A DNA stretch of 64,000 bases. Origin: Microglena sp. YARC. Lineage: Eukaryota; Chlorophyta; Chlorophyceae; Chlamydomonadales; Chlamydomonadaceae. Every line of letters begins with the position of its first letter. The first letter of the stretch is position 1. The stretch covers positions 3,971,683 to 4,035,682 of the forward strand of contig CM039465.1 of assembly GCA_022414725.1 (NCBI GenBank), in the 5' to 3' direction. Positions 31,901 to 44,441 of this stretch are shown piece after piece. Position numbers and translations under genes: made by a program. The notes under the pieces were generated by a model that made no database searches, was not told where the DNA came from, and was given only the letters and a program-made list of their open reading frames with translations.

Positions 31901-33952
31901 ATGCCCCTATCCCAGGAGGGTTACAAAGCTACTGGTAATGGTGCTGCTCTGATTGGATTGTCAGGATAGGCATTGGTGTTTCAGAGCGTAATGCCCCTAT
32001 CCCAGGAGGGTTACAAAGCTACTGGTAATTGGTGCTGCTCTGATTGGATTGTCAGGATAGGCATTGGTGTTTCAGAGCGTAATGCCCCTATCCCAGGAGG
32101 GTTACAAAGCTACTGGAATGGTGCTGCTCTGATTGATTGTCAGGATAGCATTGGTGTTTCGGAGCGTAATGCCCCTATCCCAGGAGGGTTACAAAGCTAC
32201 TGGTAATGGTGCTGCTCTGATTGGATTGTCAGGATAGGCATTGGTGTTTCAGAGCGTAATGCCCCTATCCCAGGAGGGTTACAAAGCTACTGGTAATGGT
32301 GCTGCTCTGATTGGATTGTCAGGATAGGCATTGGTGTTTCAGGAGCGTAATGCCCCTATCCTAGGAGGGTTACAAAGCTACTGGTAATGGTGCTGCTCTG
32401 ATTGGATTGTCAGGATAGGCATTGGTGTTTCGGAGCGTAATGCCCCTATCCCAGGAGGGTTACAAAGCTACTGGTAATGGTGCTGCTCTGATTGGATTGT
32501 CAGGATAGGCATTGGTGTTTCAGGAGCGTAAATGCCCCTATCCCAGGAGGGTTACAAAGCTACTGGTAATGGTGCTGCTCTGATTGGATTGTCAGGATAG
32601 GCATTGGTGTTTCAGGAGCGTAATGCCCCTATCCCAGGAGGGTTACAAAGCTACTGGTAATGTGCTGCTCTGATTGGATTGTCAGGATAGGCATTGGTGT
32701 TTCAGAGCGTAATGCCCCTATCCCAGGAGGGTTACAAAGCTACTGGTAATGGTGCTGCTCTGATTGGATTGTCAGGATAGGCATTGGTGTTTCGGAGCGT
32801 AATGCCCCCTATCCCAGGAGGGTTACAAAGCTACTGGTAATGGTGCTGCTCTGATTGGATTGTCAGGATAGGCATTGGTGTTTCGGAGCGTAATGCCCCT
32901 ATCCCAGGAGGGTTACAAAGCTACTGGTAATGGTGCTGCTCTGATTGGATTGTCAGGATAGGCATTGGTGTTTCAGAGCGTAATGCCCCTATCCCAGGAG
33001 GGTTACAAAGCTACTGGTAATGGTGCTGCTCTGATTGGATTGTCAGGATAGGCATTGGTGTTTCGAGCGTAATGCCCCTATCCCAGGAGGGTTACAAAGC
33101 TATGGTAATGGTGCTGCTCTGATTGGATTGTCAGGATAGGCATTGGTGTTTCAGAGCGTAATGCCCCTATCCCAGGAGGGTTACAAAGCTACTGGTAATG
33201 GTGCTGCTCTGATTGGATTGTCAGGATAGGCATTGGTGTTTCGGAGCGTAATGCCCCTATCCCAGGAGGGTTACAAAGCTACTGGTAATGGTGCTGCTCT
33301 GATTGGATTGTCAGGATAGGCATTGGTGTTTCGGAGCGTAATGCCCCTATCCCAGGAGGGTTACAAAGCTACTGGTAATGGTGCTGCTCTGATTGGATTG
33401 TCAGGATAGGCATTGGTGTTTCAGAGCGTAATGCCCCTATCCCAGGAGGGTTACAAAGCTAAACTGTAATGGTGCTGCTCTGATTGGATTGTCAGGATAG
33501 GGCATTGGTGTTTCAGACGTAATGCCCCTATCCCAGGAGGGTTACAAAGCTACTGGTAATGGTGCTGCTCTGATTGGATTGTCAGGATAGGCATTGGTGT
33601 TTCAGGAGCGTAATGCCCCTATCCCAGGAGGGTTACAAAGCTACTGGTAATGGTGCTGCTCTGATTGGATTGTCAGGATAGGCATTGGCGTTTCGGAGCG
33701 TAATGCCCCTATCCCAGGAGGGTTACAAAGCTACTGGTAATGGTGCTGCTCTGATTGGATTGTCAGGATAGGCATTGGTGTTTCGGAGCGTAATGCCCCT
33801 ATCCCAGGAGGGTTACAAAGCTACTGGTAATGGTGCTGCTCTGATTGGATTGTCAGGATAGGCACTTGGTGTTCGGAGCGTAATGCCCCCTATCCCAGGA
33901 GGGTTACAAAGCTACTGGTAATGGTGCTGGTCTGATTGGATTGTCAGGCTAG
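28955..33952 (+). repeat. 90-bp satellite (about 55 units) made from the RCA C-terminal codons and stop
   Basis: Each unit has 60 nt that read SQEGYKATGNGAALIGLSG plus TAG in the RCA frame, followed by 30 nt of 3' flank (GCATTGGTGTTTCAGAGCGT, AATGCCCCTA). The genuine RCA tail ([19 protein letters not shown]) is the first unit; the last unit (to 33,952) also has GGTCTG in place of the internal GCTCTG. Units are nearly identical apart from CAGAGCG/CGGAGCG alternation and scattered one-base indels. The 90-bp length is a multiple of three. Confidence 0.93.
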
Positions 33953-33958
33953 ACACTT

Positions 33959-34077
33959 GTGACGGATAACGATCCTCACCCCTTGGAGGAGGCGACGTCT
34001 ACCCTGAAACCAGGCGAACTGGCAGTCTAGTTGTCGTCTCCTTGAGGGGTCGCGGGGTGAGGATCGTTATCCGTCAC
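33959..34077. mobile_element. Fold-back (hairpin) element at the end of the satellite
   Basis: The arms 33,959-33,982 and 34,054-34,077 are perfect 24-bp inverted repeats (GTGACGGATAACGATCCTCA...). An inner, imperfect inverted pair (TTGGAGGAGGCGAC / GTCGTCTCCTTGAG) extends the stem. GACAC occurs just outside both ends. It may be a miniature inverted-repeat transposon. Confidence 0.6.
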
Positions 34078-34179
34078 GACACGGGAACTTCGGAGCCCAG
34101 TGTTTCTATCCTGGTCTACGCCTGGTAGCTTGTAAAAGCCTCAACTATTTCAGGGGGGAGGGGGGGGGGGGGGGGGGGG

Positions 34180-34448
34180 GTCTTGAGTATGAGCAAGAAA
34201 TTGTGAAACAGCCCGAGCTGTCCCAGCAGGAGCTGTCCCAGCAGGCAGGGGCGGGAGCCCCCAGTGTTACCCATGTGTCCGTTCGACTGACCGACCGACC
34301 GACCATCCATCCATCCATCCATCCATCCATCCATCCATCCATCCATCTGACCGCGATGAAGCCTGACACGTCAGCCAACGGTCTTGTAACTAACTCGCTT
34401 CCGTTGCCACCTGTCGCTACCTCGCGATCACTCTCCGCCATTTTTTAG
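34180..34448 (+). pseudogene. Second copy of the RCA terminal exon start
   Basis: CTTGAGTATGAGCAAGAAAT at 34,182 repeats the last RCA exon (28,901 onward), and the frame stays open: [20 protein letters not shown], continuing through a CATC microsatellite to a stop at 34,446. Upstream is a G run with no convincing acceptor. It could be a relic or, less likely, an alternative last exon lying beyond the satellite. Confidence 0.5.
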
Positions 34449-34468
34449 CGTCGCAGGCGACGCTGCAT

Positions 34469-34930
34469 AGAACTTGTTCAGCCAACTTTGGGCTGCACAC
34501 TGTCTTCCAGTTCCAAGTCCCCCTGTGCGATACCCACAGAAACCAGGGAGCATATTAATCGGATGGGACAGTTTAAAGACTTGTCCAACCCAGGTGGATT
34601 ATTGCTGGCCTGGATTAAAGCCACATTGACGCACCCTGTTCTGTATTACATACAATCCTGGTGTATCCAGGTGGCCAGAATAAAGGGACTTGTCTAAGTC
34701 AAATGTAGAGACTTGTCCAGGTCAAGGGTGCAAGGACACCAGAGCTTTGGAGCCCCCCTCCCCCCCCACCACACACACCCCCCCACACACACACACACAC
34801 CCACACACACTCACACCACCCACCCACACTCCACTCAGCCTCCACACACACACACACAGCACCCATGCACCCACCACACTGGTGCTTTGGAGCCCAGTGT
34901 CTCTATCCTTGGCCACGTTTGGTAGCTTTT
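34469..34930. other. Intergenic; one unit of the 37-kb array and a CACACC-rich stretch
   Basis: 34,469-34,552 matches the units at 37.34-37.87 kb (TTCAGCCAAC..TGGGCTG). 34,755-34,880 is CACA/CACC low complexity. No gene. Confidence 0.55.
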
Positions 34931-36065
34931 AGGATCCTGAAGGAGCCTAAATAGGAGGCGGAGAAGAAGGATAGGCTGTTTGTCATGGCTGCCAAAGATG
35001 GGCTACATGCAGCAGCTTGCAGAAGCCTAAAGAAGCCTAAAGAAGCCTAAATAAGAGGAGGAGAAGTAGAAAAGTCTATTTGTCATGGCTGCGAAAGACG
35101 GGCTACATGTAGCGGCTTGTAGAAGCCTAAAGAAGCCTAATTATCATAAATACAAGGATGAGAAGTAGGATAGGCTTTTTGTCATGGCTGCCAAAGATAG
35201 GCTACATGCGGCAGCTTGTACAAGCCTAAAGAAGCCTAATTATCAGAAATACAAGGATGAGAAGTAGGATAGGCTTTTTGTCATGGCTGCCAAAGATGGG
35301 CTACATGCGGCAGCTTGTAGAAGCCTAAAGAAGCCTAAAGAAGCCTAAATAGGAAGAAGAGAAGTAGAAAAGTCTATTTGTCATGGCTGCGAAAGATGGG
35401 CTACTTGTAGCGGCTTGTAGAAGCCTAAAGAAGCCTAATTATCATAAATACAAGGATGAGAAGTAGGATAGGCTTTTTGTCATGGCTGCCAAAGATGGGC
35501 TGCATGCTGCGGTTGTAGAAGCCTAAAGAAGCCTATATAGGAGGAGCAGTAGGATAGGCTGCTTGTCATGGCTGCAAGAGATGGGCTACATGCAGCAGCT
35601 TCTAGAAGCCTAAATAGGCGGAGGAGAAGTAGGATAGGCTGTTTGTCATGGCGAGAGGAGGAGAAGTAGGATAGGCTGCTAGAGATGGGCTACACGCGGC
35701 GGCACGTATGGGCATAAAGAAGCCTTATTTGGAGGAGGAGAAGTGGGATAGGCTGTTTGTCATGGCTGCCAAAGATGGGCTACATGTGGCAGCTTGCAAA
35801 AGCCTAAAAAGGATTAAATAAGAGGAGGAGCAGTAGGATAGGCTGTTTGTCATGCCTGCCAAAGAGAGGCTACATGCGGCAGCTTGTAGAAGCCTACAGA
35901 AGAAGTGGGATAGGCTGTTTGTCATGGCTAGGTAGAAGCCTAAGGGTGAAGTGGGATAGGCTGTTTGTCATGGCTGAAAGAGATGGGCTACATGCAGTGT
36001 CTTACAGAATCCTAAATAAGCCCAAGTAATCATAAATAGAAGGAGCAGAAGTAGGATAGGCTGCT
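34930..36065. repeat. About 100-bp tandem array (about 11 units)
   Basis: Units contain AGAAGCCTAAAGAAGCCTAA, GAGGAGAAGTAGGATAGGCT and TTTGTCATGGCTGCCAAAGA followed by TGGGCTACATG. Open frames are incidental. Confidence 0.9.
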
Positions 36066-36113
36066 TGCTTAGCAGGATAGCCTGCTACTAGCCTATATCT
36101 CTGTTATAAAACG

Positions 36114-36326
36114 GTAATGATAACGCCTGGTGAGGCGTGGTGTTCAGGAAACCCGTCGTACGCGGGTAGGGAGCGGTCTTCTTCCTCAACTGGACAAGCT
36201 ACCATCGCGGTTGACAACGACCTGCAACGCTAAGAGCAACCGAAGAGGGAATCGACCCCCTGACTCTTCATCCTCAAAGTGATTTGGTATACCACTAGAC
36301 CAATGTATATCACTGAACAAGGGGCT
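36114..36326 (-). mobile_element. tRNA-derived SINE, reverse-strand copy
   Basis: This is the reverse complement of the family member at 3,215-3,423 over its full length. The B-box equivalent reads GGAATCGACCCCC...and the A-box region CCACTAGACCA on this strand. It diverges by scattered substitutions. Confidence 0.75.
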
Positions 36327-37335
36327 ATCTCTGTTATATGTACCTTCAATTCAGTATCTTGGCATTTTGAGTACACCTTATCGATATTCCCATTAGTCAA
36401 GCATTCCGTTACGGCTTGCCAAGCTGCAAGAGATGGCATGCTTTGGGGGCATGTGACTGAGTTCCTTATACCCTAGTGAACTCCACAGTTAACACCACAC
36501 CTAAACAACAATTTTGGGTTTTTGAAGAGATGAGTTGGATTTGGGTTTGGGGGAATGAGTTGACTCATGAGGGATGAGTCAACCATTTGGCTCTTAGTTG
36601 GAGTGCGCATGACTTGAGTCACCTTTTTTGCTACGCATTCCAACTACTCCCAGCCAGCTCGATTAGCCAGCAACTGGGTCGAGCCCAAAGCTCTCATCTG
36701 CGTTGGAATGCTTGTCGTGCCAGCTTTTCGATGCACTAGAAAGGCTTCATGTTTGGCCCCAGGACAGGTAAAGAAAGCTGCCTAGAAGCTGTTACGCGTA
36801 GCCAAAAACAGAAACAATGGGGTAGGCAGGCAGTCGTGCACATAGCAGTGGCAGCAGTAGTAGGAATGTACTGCTGAGCATGCAGCAGTACTGTACTTGC
36901 AGCAGTACTGAGCATACAGCAGTGCTGTACTTGCAGCACTACAGACTTATCGAAAGTAGCTGTGTAGACATACGCTTGCCGTCAAGGAGAGCCATGTAAG
37001 TGAAATTGAAATGGTTACATCCGTGTAGAACCGTTACTCACAGGACGTGAAGTTAAGGACACCATAGCGTAAGCCGGAGCTAGCTATAGTCACCGTATTT
37101 TTTTTAGAGCCATGTAAGCCATCATCCTTTTGGGTGATCATTATTTTGTTCCAAAACAAAACGTGGAATGGTAAAAGTAGTGTCAGGAGAATTGAACATG
37201 TGTGGGCCTTGCAACGGGGCGTGGAGTTAAGGGGATCTTCCCGTTCAGTTGCGGTGGGGAAGGCTATCGTTTATAGTTAAGCCAGGGTCACATATACGGA
37301 CATGTGACTCCATAAATTAGTGTTTGTTGTTATCA
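36327..37335. other. Unassigned intergenic sequence
   Basis: No gene is recognised. CAGCAGTACTG-type short repeats occur at 36,845-36,935. 'ggagtgcgcatgact' (36,601) resembles 11,506-11,520 and 11,700-11,712. Confidence 0.4.
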
Positions 37336-37868
37336 GCCCAAGCTGATAGTTTGGGATGTGATTACTCAGCCTTGTATTGTGTTGGATTGTTATATGGATT
37401 TTCAGCCAACACTGGGCTGTTCACCGTCTTCCGATTCGTAGTCCCCCTTGTGCAATACCCACGGAAACCTTACTAAAAACATACTAAGAAGATGACTTAG
37501 CCTTGGATTTTATTGCATTGTTACATGGTTTTTCAGCCAACTCTGGTCTATTCACCGTTTTCTAATTCCTAGTCCCCATGTGCGATACCCACGGAAATCT
37601 AGGAGCATACTAGTGTATGCCTTAGCCTTTGATAGTTTTGGATTGTTACTTGGTTTTTCAGCCAACTCCGGAATGCTCGCCGTTTTCCAATTCCTTGTCC
37701 CCCCGTTTAATTCCCACGGAAGCCAGGGGGCATACTAAGAAAGTGACTCAGCCTTCGATTGGATTGCATTGTAACATGACATTTCAGACAACTCTGGGCT
37801 GCTAACCGTCTTTCGTCCAATTCCTAGCCCCCCCGTGTAATAAAATACCCACGGAAACCAAGGATTAC
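37336..37868. repeat. About 130-bp tandem array (4 units)
   Basis: Units carry TTTTCAGCCAACTCTGG, CACCGTYTTCCAATTCCTAG and CCCACGGAAACC. A fifth, separate unit is at 34,469. Confidence 0.8.
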
Positions 37869-40800
37869 ACTAAGCAGATTACTTCGACTTGACTGTGCCT
37901 CCATTCATAGGCTTTACAGAAGCTGAAAAATCCTCATATCGGTATACCGTACTACTAATCCTATATAGATTCAAAAACGATTCAAATTCAGAAGCTCTGT
38001 GGAAGTAACTTTACAATAGAACCACACTTCCGAGTGATCACAAAGGAAGGATAATGTTACATACTGAGCAAAAATTAATGCCAGGACCACAGAGCGCCGT
38101 AGCAGCTGGACAAACTTAAAACAGTAAGTTTTTAAGCAAAATACACCTCAGAAACTGATCCAGGAGGTGAACTCCAAAAAGGGAAAGCAAAAGCAAGTTA
38201 AAGAGCCCAACGAAAAAAAAGAGCGAACGACAAAGGCATGGAAAGAAATTGCGAAATAAGTGTACTGTTTGGTCTGAGTACTGGTAAGGAAGGATATGTG
38301 TACACACTCAGCAAAAATCAATGTCGAGACCGTACAGCGCCAGAGCAGCTGGAAAGTTTTATAACAGTGAGGATTTAGGAAAAATTTAAACATTTACAAA
38401 AAAATTCCCTAAACCCTAAACCTGAGGCAGGGGCAAGCCACGCCACCTGCCGCTGGCCAAAAACCCGTTCAGGAGGACGGGGCATACCGTTCACGTCTGG
38501 GCTGGGCCCAAACATGCAATACCTTGTACAAATTCCGTAAAATCAACCAGACACCTGATTGGCCTCATTTTTCTTGCATCAAATTCTTAAAAAAAAGTCG
38601 ATCTACATACATGCATTTCATTACATTACAGAAACGTTCAATAGTGCTTAAAATCAACAACTCTTCAAAAACTCTATTTTTCGTCACTTCATGGTTAACA
38701 ATGCTAAATCATCAATCGATTAATTGGAATTCAGTTAATTTAAAGCCTCCAGGCACCCTTCAAATGTGTTCCTTTTCGAATTGATACAATAAAAAAAAAA
38801 AAAAAGCAATTACATGCATTCAAATCACGTGAATTAAATTAAATGGAATGGAATAAATCGAATTAAAATAACACAACATTCAATACAATTCAATTAAATT
38901 AATTAAAATACATTGAATTAAGGATTCGAGTCATTTCATTCGGGACGCGCCTCCAGGCGCCCTTAATTCCCAAAAATGTGCCTAGTTACCTTGCAGATCT
39001 GACAACACCTGGCAGCTTCCCTTCAGCTCCTACGGCGCCTCAAGTTGACCTGCTACTCAACCCATTAGTGTTGCCTAGGTGATAATACAACTCCCTCAAC
39101 TCCCTGCAGCTACCCAGCAGCAATAATGTTGACCTGCAGATTCCTTGTAGCTTCCATGCAGTGCCTAGTCAACCTACAGTGCATAGTTACATGCACTACC
39201 TGCCGCTCCCTAGCAGAGTTTCCCCAACTCAGCTTTGCAACATACGGGCAGCTCTGTGCTAACTCGCAGCGATTTGCAAATCCCCAGCAACTGTTAAACA
39301 ATTAGTAATGAACACTCTAGGATTAATTCATGATCTGCCTCCGTACTGCCCCATCTTCTTACCCACGTGCAGTTCAAGTTTCTACCCTTTCGATGTTTTC
39401 ATGCCGACAACATGATGCCTGCCCGATTCTAATTTAGCATTTCGGTACTTAGCCTTCACTCCCAAATTATGGGGGAGCCCAGTACAGACATCATCAGTTG
39501 TTTTCCCTGCAGCCCATACTATCCCCTGCAACCCCCCCCTTGTAGCTACCCTGCAGCATTCCTAGTAGTATTCCCTACAGCTTCCCTGCAGCTCCTAGTA
39601 GTATGCCCTGAAGCCTCCTTGCAGCTCCTAGTAGTATTCCCTACAGCTTCCCTGCAGCTCCTAGGAGTTCACCCCAGCACCTCCCTGACAGACCCAGATG
39701 CTGATCCCACAGACCTTTCCTTGATATTGATTGATTGCTTCATGAATCATGACTGACTGCTTTCTTTAATTCAGTTTAAGTCTGTACCTCCATGGCAGCT
39801 CTTTAAGCTGCCAACCTAGATCAGTGATTGAGAGTTCTTTAGATAAGATTGCCGCCTTTACTGAGCCAGCCCGCCTTGCCACAGTCGGTGTAATTTGATC
39901 ATTGACCTCTTGACAAGCCTGACCAGTTACAAATTATTGTACCTGCACAATAGTTTTTTTATTGTCACTCTAGCCTTTTGACTCCTATAATTCCTGGAAT
40001 TCTTCAGTACGAAGAATACCAGGAATTGGGGGGGATTTTATTCGCCGGTTCTCCCGGTTCACCTAGAGTGACTTTGGGGGGGATGTTATTCGCCGGTTCT
40101 CCCGGTTCACCTAGAGTGCACAGGACACCTGCCCAGTAGCACTGTACTACATTACATTACATTACATTACATTACATTACATTACATTACATTACATTAC
40201 ATTACATTACATTACATTACATTACATGTTAAAGTCTACTTGACACCGCGAGGGTGTATGAGACTCTGTGCTTTAAACAAAAAGAAAAAGCACCCACAAA
40301 GCAAAAAACCCCATTACATCAGGGGTGTGTCGAGGACAAACAAACCAAGCTCCCAACCACCGTTTTGGTGGCGTAGGTATTAAACCCCCTAGAGCCGGAC
40401 CCAGATCTCAACCACTTACAGTGGCGGAGGTAAGAAGCTAACAAATGAGAAGTCACAAGAAGAAAAGAAAAAAAAGGGATAATAAATTAAGGTGCCTCTA
40501 AGCAGTCCAGGGCTTCCTGTCTTGCTCTTCTACAAGTAGAAAGATAGTCGGCTAGGTTGCTCCAGAAAGTCTTAGTGCCATTTCCATTCATAAAGGTTCT
40601 GACTGTGGAATCGCAGAATTCCACATTCCATACGGTTAAGTCGGTATCCTCATGGACATGCCTTTAAATATACTGTACTGTAGTGCCGCTGCCAGCTATG
40701 GCACGGACTCTGCATGCCAGTACCCTGAGGTACCGTGCTATCTCAGTACTTCCTCCTAGCGCATTCCTTGAATGCTTTATCTAACTGTAACGATCAGATT

Positions 40801-41833
40801 CTCTCGCCACTTCCCTTCGTCACTGTGCGCTGCACATAACTCCGGAAAGCTTTATGATGCAAACTAGCGACACTGAGGATTCAGTTCGAACGGCGTTGCC
40901 CCTCCTACAAAAGAGTGGACGGAGTGGCGGACTTAGGGTTGGAGATACCGACTTGGAAAAAGCTTTGTACTCCTTGTGGCTGCCTGACTCGATCGTGCAG
41001 TTGGTGGCTCATTGTATAAGATTACATTGCTTTGTCATAAATGGATCATTGTCGACCCAAGACAAGCCCGCTCCACAACATCCGGGAGGGGTCTTCCAAC
41101 AAATACTCAAATTTAGACAGGCAATATCGCAGCAAGCAAGCATTTGTGGCGGCATTAATTTCAGATGTTGTAACAATTTTTGATTTAAATGATCACTGCA
41201 GCACGAACTCAGGCCCCCCGTCGGTAAAACTACTGTTTGAGGTTCAGTTTATAAATGCCTTTTCTATTTAGTTCTTCCTGTCAATGTTGGGCAAGTCCCT
41301 TTAGCCTACTTGACCGACCTCCAGAATGTAACATGCATACACACAAACTGTCTACACTTGTGACAGCTTTATGTACTTCAGAGTGTGGTGTAGTAACGTA
41401 CTTGCATTCGTATTACTCGGCATGCTGATAGACCCGCCCCAACCCCCTCAACTAACCAACTGGCAATGAGTCTGTGTGTGGGAGCGAGTGGGAGCGAGCC
41501 GGGAGCCAGTGCGAGTGGCGAGTGGGGAAGTGGACTAGCCCGGACTAGCCGGCACGCGCACGTGAGGGTCTAGAAAATCCCGCCCCCCCCAAATCCTAGT
41601 CAGGGACCTGGCTAGATCGCAGCAGCTAAAAAAACGAAGTTCCGCATGTTTGCGCGCTCAATCCCCCCACCACTTATTTTCGCCTTACGCGGGCAGTGTC
41701 CTCTGAACCGTGCTCTCGATCAACTCTGTAGTATACTGATCCATTCCGTACTGTGACTAACCTAGTTGTTCCCAGTTTTCTTGATCGCCGCTCAAGGCCC
41801 GAGTTCGGCACTTACATCTCGGGTGTCGACACA
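37869..41833. other. Intergenic region upstream of ERO1; no gene seen
   Basis: Contents: a duplicated 80-bp segment (about 38,045-38,130 and 38,285-38,370, CAGAGCGCC.TAGCAGCTGGA); an AT-rich block 38,780-38,940; a CTGCAGCTCCTAGTAGTATT repeat (39,540-39,665); a direct repeat CGCCGGTTCTCCCGGTTCAC (40,043 and 40,089); (ATTAC)n at about 40,151-40,226; an ACAT-family repeat at 41,201-41,331. 40,860-40,905 resembles 62,865-62,910 (CGACAC.GAGGATTCAGTTCG). Confidence 0.5.
41559..41564. promoter_or_regulatory. CACGTG (G-box) 270 bp upstream of the ERO1 ATG
   Basis: A single CACGTG sits in a GC-rich stretch just before the ERO1 coding start. bZIP factors, including plant unfolded-protein-response regulators, bind ACGT-core sites, and ERO1 is a common target of that response. 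One hexamer is weak evidence. Confidence 0.2.
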
Positions 41834-44279
41834 ATGAACGAAAACATGCGCCATCATTTGGGCGTGGTCGTCCTGTTGCTGGCCTTCGCCTCCAGCATGT
41901 ATCTTAATCGCGAGGAATTGAAAGAATGGTTCGAACTGAACTTCGGGCCCAATGCGACAATTAATGCGACAGACCGGGCTTACAATCCGAACTACCACCG
42001 TCGGACGAATAATGCTGCAACACCAGCACCTGTCGTAAAGCCCACTATTCCAGATCCCCAGGCTGCTTGCAAGCTCGAGGGCAACGTAAGTCACTGTACC
42101 ATCCGTACTGCGCGAATCCCTTCAATCTTTAGACCAGCCAGTCTAACAGGCATCGATTGGGTTCATAGCTTTTTTAGTTCCTACAGGGCATGCATGCCCA
42201 TTCTTAGACAGCTAGTTACTGGTGAACAGAGCTTAGCCTGTGGGTGAGGCTATGATGTTTGGATGTGGGTGTATGGGTGTGGGTGCGGATGCGTGGGTGA
42301 GTTTAGGATTTGTGTTTAGGGAAGGCTGAGGCTAAGACCTGTTTATGGGGGTGTGCGACTTCCATGTGTGTGTGGGGGGTGAGGCTAGGACTGGGGTCTC
42401 ACACCTAACTAAACATACCGCACCACATAACGATCAACGTAACGCACCATATAACCCGCTGTACTACCAGCAGTAATATCGCAGCAACCCCTCACACCTC
42501 ACTGAGCATACTGCACCACATAACTGTCAGCATAACACACCACACAACCAGCTGTATTACCAGCAGCAATATCACCACAACCTCTCACACCTCACTTCAC
42601 ATACCGCACCACATAACTGTCAACATAAGGCACCATATAACCAGCTGTGGTACCACCAGCAATATCAGAGCAACCTTTCGCACCTCACTGAACATACTGT
42701 ACTACATAACAATCAACACAACATACCATATAGCCAGCTGTACTACCAGCAGCTATATCAGCGCAACCTCTCACACCTCACTTCACATACCGCACCGCAT
42801 AACTGTCAGCATAACGCACAATATAATCAGCTGTAGTACTAGCAGCAATATCAGCGCAACCTCTCACACCTCACTTCACATACCGCACCGCATAACTGTC
42901 AGCATAACGCACAATATAATCAGCTGTAGTACTAGCAGCAATATCAGCGCAACCTCTCACACCTCACTTCACATACCGCACCGCATAACTGTCAGCATAA
43001 CGCACAATATAATCAGCTGTAGTACTAGCAGCAATATCAGCGCAACCTCTCACACCTCACTTCACATATTGCACCACATAACTGCCAGCATTACACACCA
43101 TAGAACCAGCTGTAGTACCAGCAGCAATATCAGCGCAACCTCACACCTCACTTCACATACCGCGCCACACAACTGTCAGCATAACGCACCATATAGCCCG
43201 CTGTTCTACCAGCAGTAATATCAGCACAACATCTCACACCTCACAGAACATACCGCACCTCATAACTGCCAGCATAACGCACCATAGAACCAGCTGAAGT
43301 ACCAGCAGCAATATGACCGCATCCTCTCACACCTCGTGGAACATACCGCACCACATAACCGTCAGCATAACGCACCATAGAACCAGCCTGAGTACCACCA
43401 GCAATATCAGCGCAACCTGTCACACCTCACTGGACACACTGCATCACATAATGGTCAACATAACGCACCATATATGGGGATCGGCAATATGATATCATAT
43501 GGTATCATGTCATCATATGATATTTTATGATGCCGGCGGTCTGACCAGGTAACTTTGGCCTGGGCAATCATTTCATATGATATTAAATCATATGATTTTT
43601 GTATGATATCATATTATATCATACTCCTCTTTGGTCAACATCATATGATTTGCCGTTCACTATGTAACAATCAACACAGCGCACCAACTAACCATCTGTA
43701 CATTCCAAACAGGGATTTTTATTTCCGCTATATATAGCGATCGCTAGTGGTTACCCGGTGTTTGTAAAATTATCGCTATTAAAAATTAAAAAAGTAATAA
43801 CAAAACCCATAAATGGCTCCAAAAAGCTACAAAAAGGTACAAAGCTACAAAAGCTATAAAAAACACTAAAACACTGTTCCTTGAGGAGGCCTACAACCAT
43901 TAAGCTAGAAAAACCCCACTTGCAGGTTTGAAAGAAAATCACTGATTCCGAACCTTCACGTAGGTCACTGGCTGTGGATGTGACTATGCATCTGTGGAGT
44001 ATGTCATCCATCAGGAGCTCCAACCTGTGCTACGGAAGTTAGTGCAAATGCCTTTCTTCGCACACTACAAGGTGAGTGTCATGTGTGGAGCCTCTAGTTT
44101 GGATGCTTTGTCTGGGTAAATATACTTTTGTGTGTCTGTCTGTGTGTGTGTGTGTGTGGGGGGGGGGGGGGGGTAAGTTAAACCTTTCTTCGCACACTAC
44201 AAGGTGAGTGTCATGTGTGGAGCCTCTAGTTTGGATGCTTTGTCTGGGTAAATATACTTTTGTGTGTCTGTCTGTGTGT

Positions 44280-44310
<31 letters not shown>

Positions 44311-44400
44311 TAAGTTAAACCTTTCTTCGCACACTACAAGGTGAGTGTCATGTGTGGAGCCTCTAGTTTGGATGCTTTGTCTGGGTAAATATACTTTAGT

Positions 44401-44441
<41 letters not shown>

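Noticed and set aside
28955..33952. CRISPR-like regular array
   Set aside because: The units are contiguous and identical with no variable spacers, the DNA is eukaryotic, and the unit derives from RCA coding sequence.
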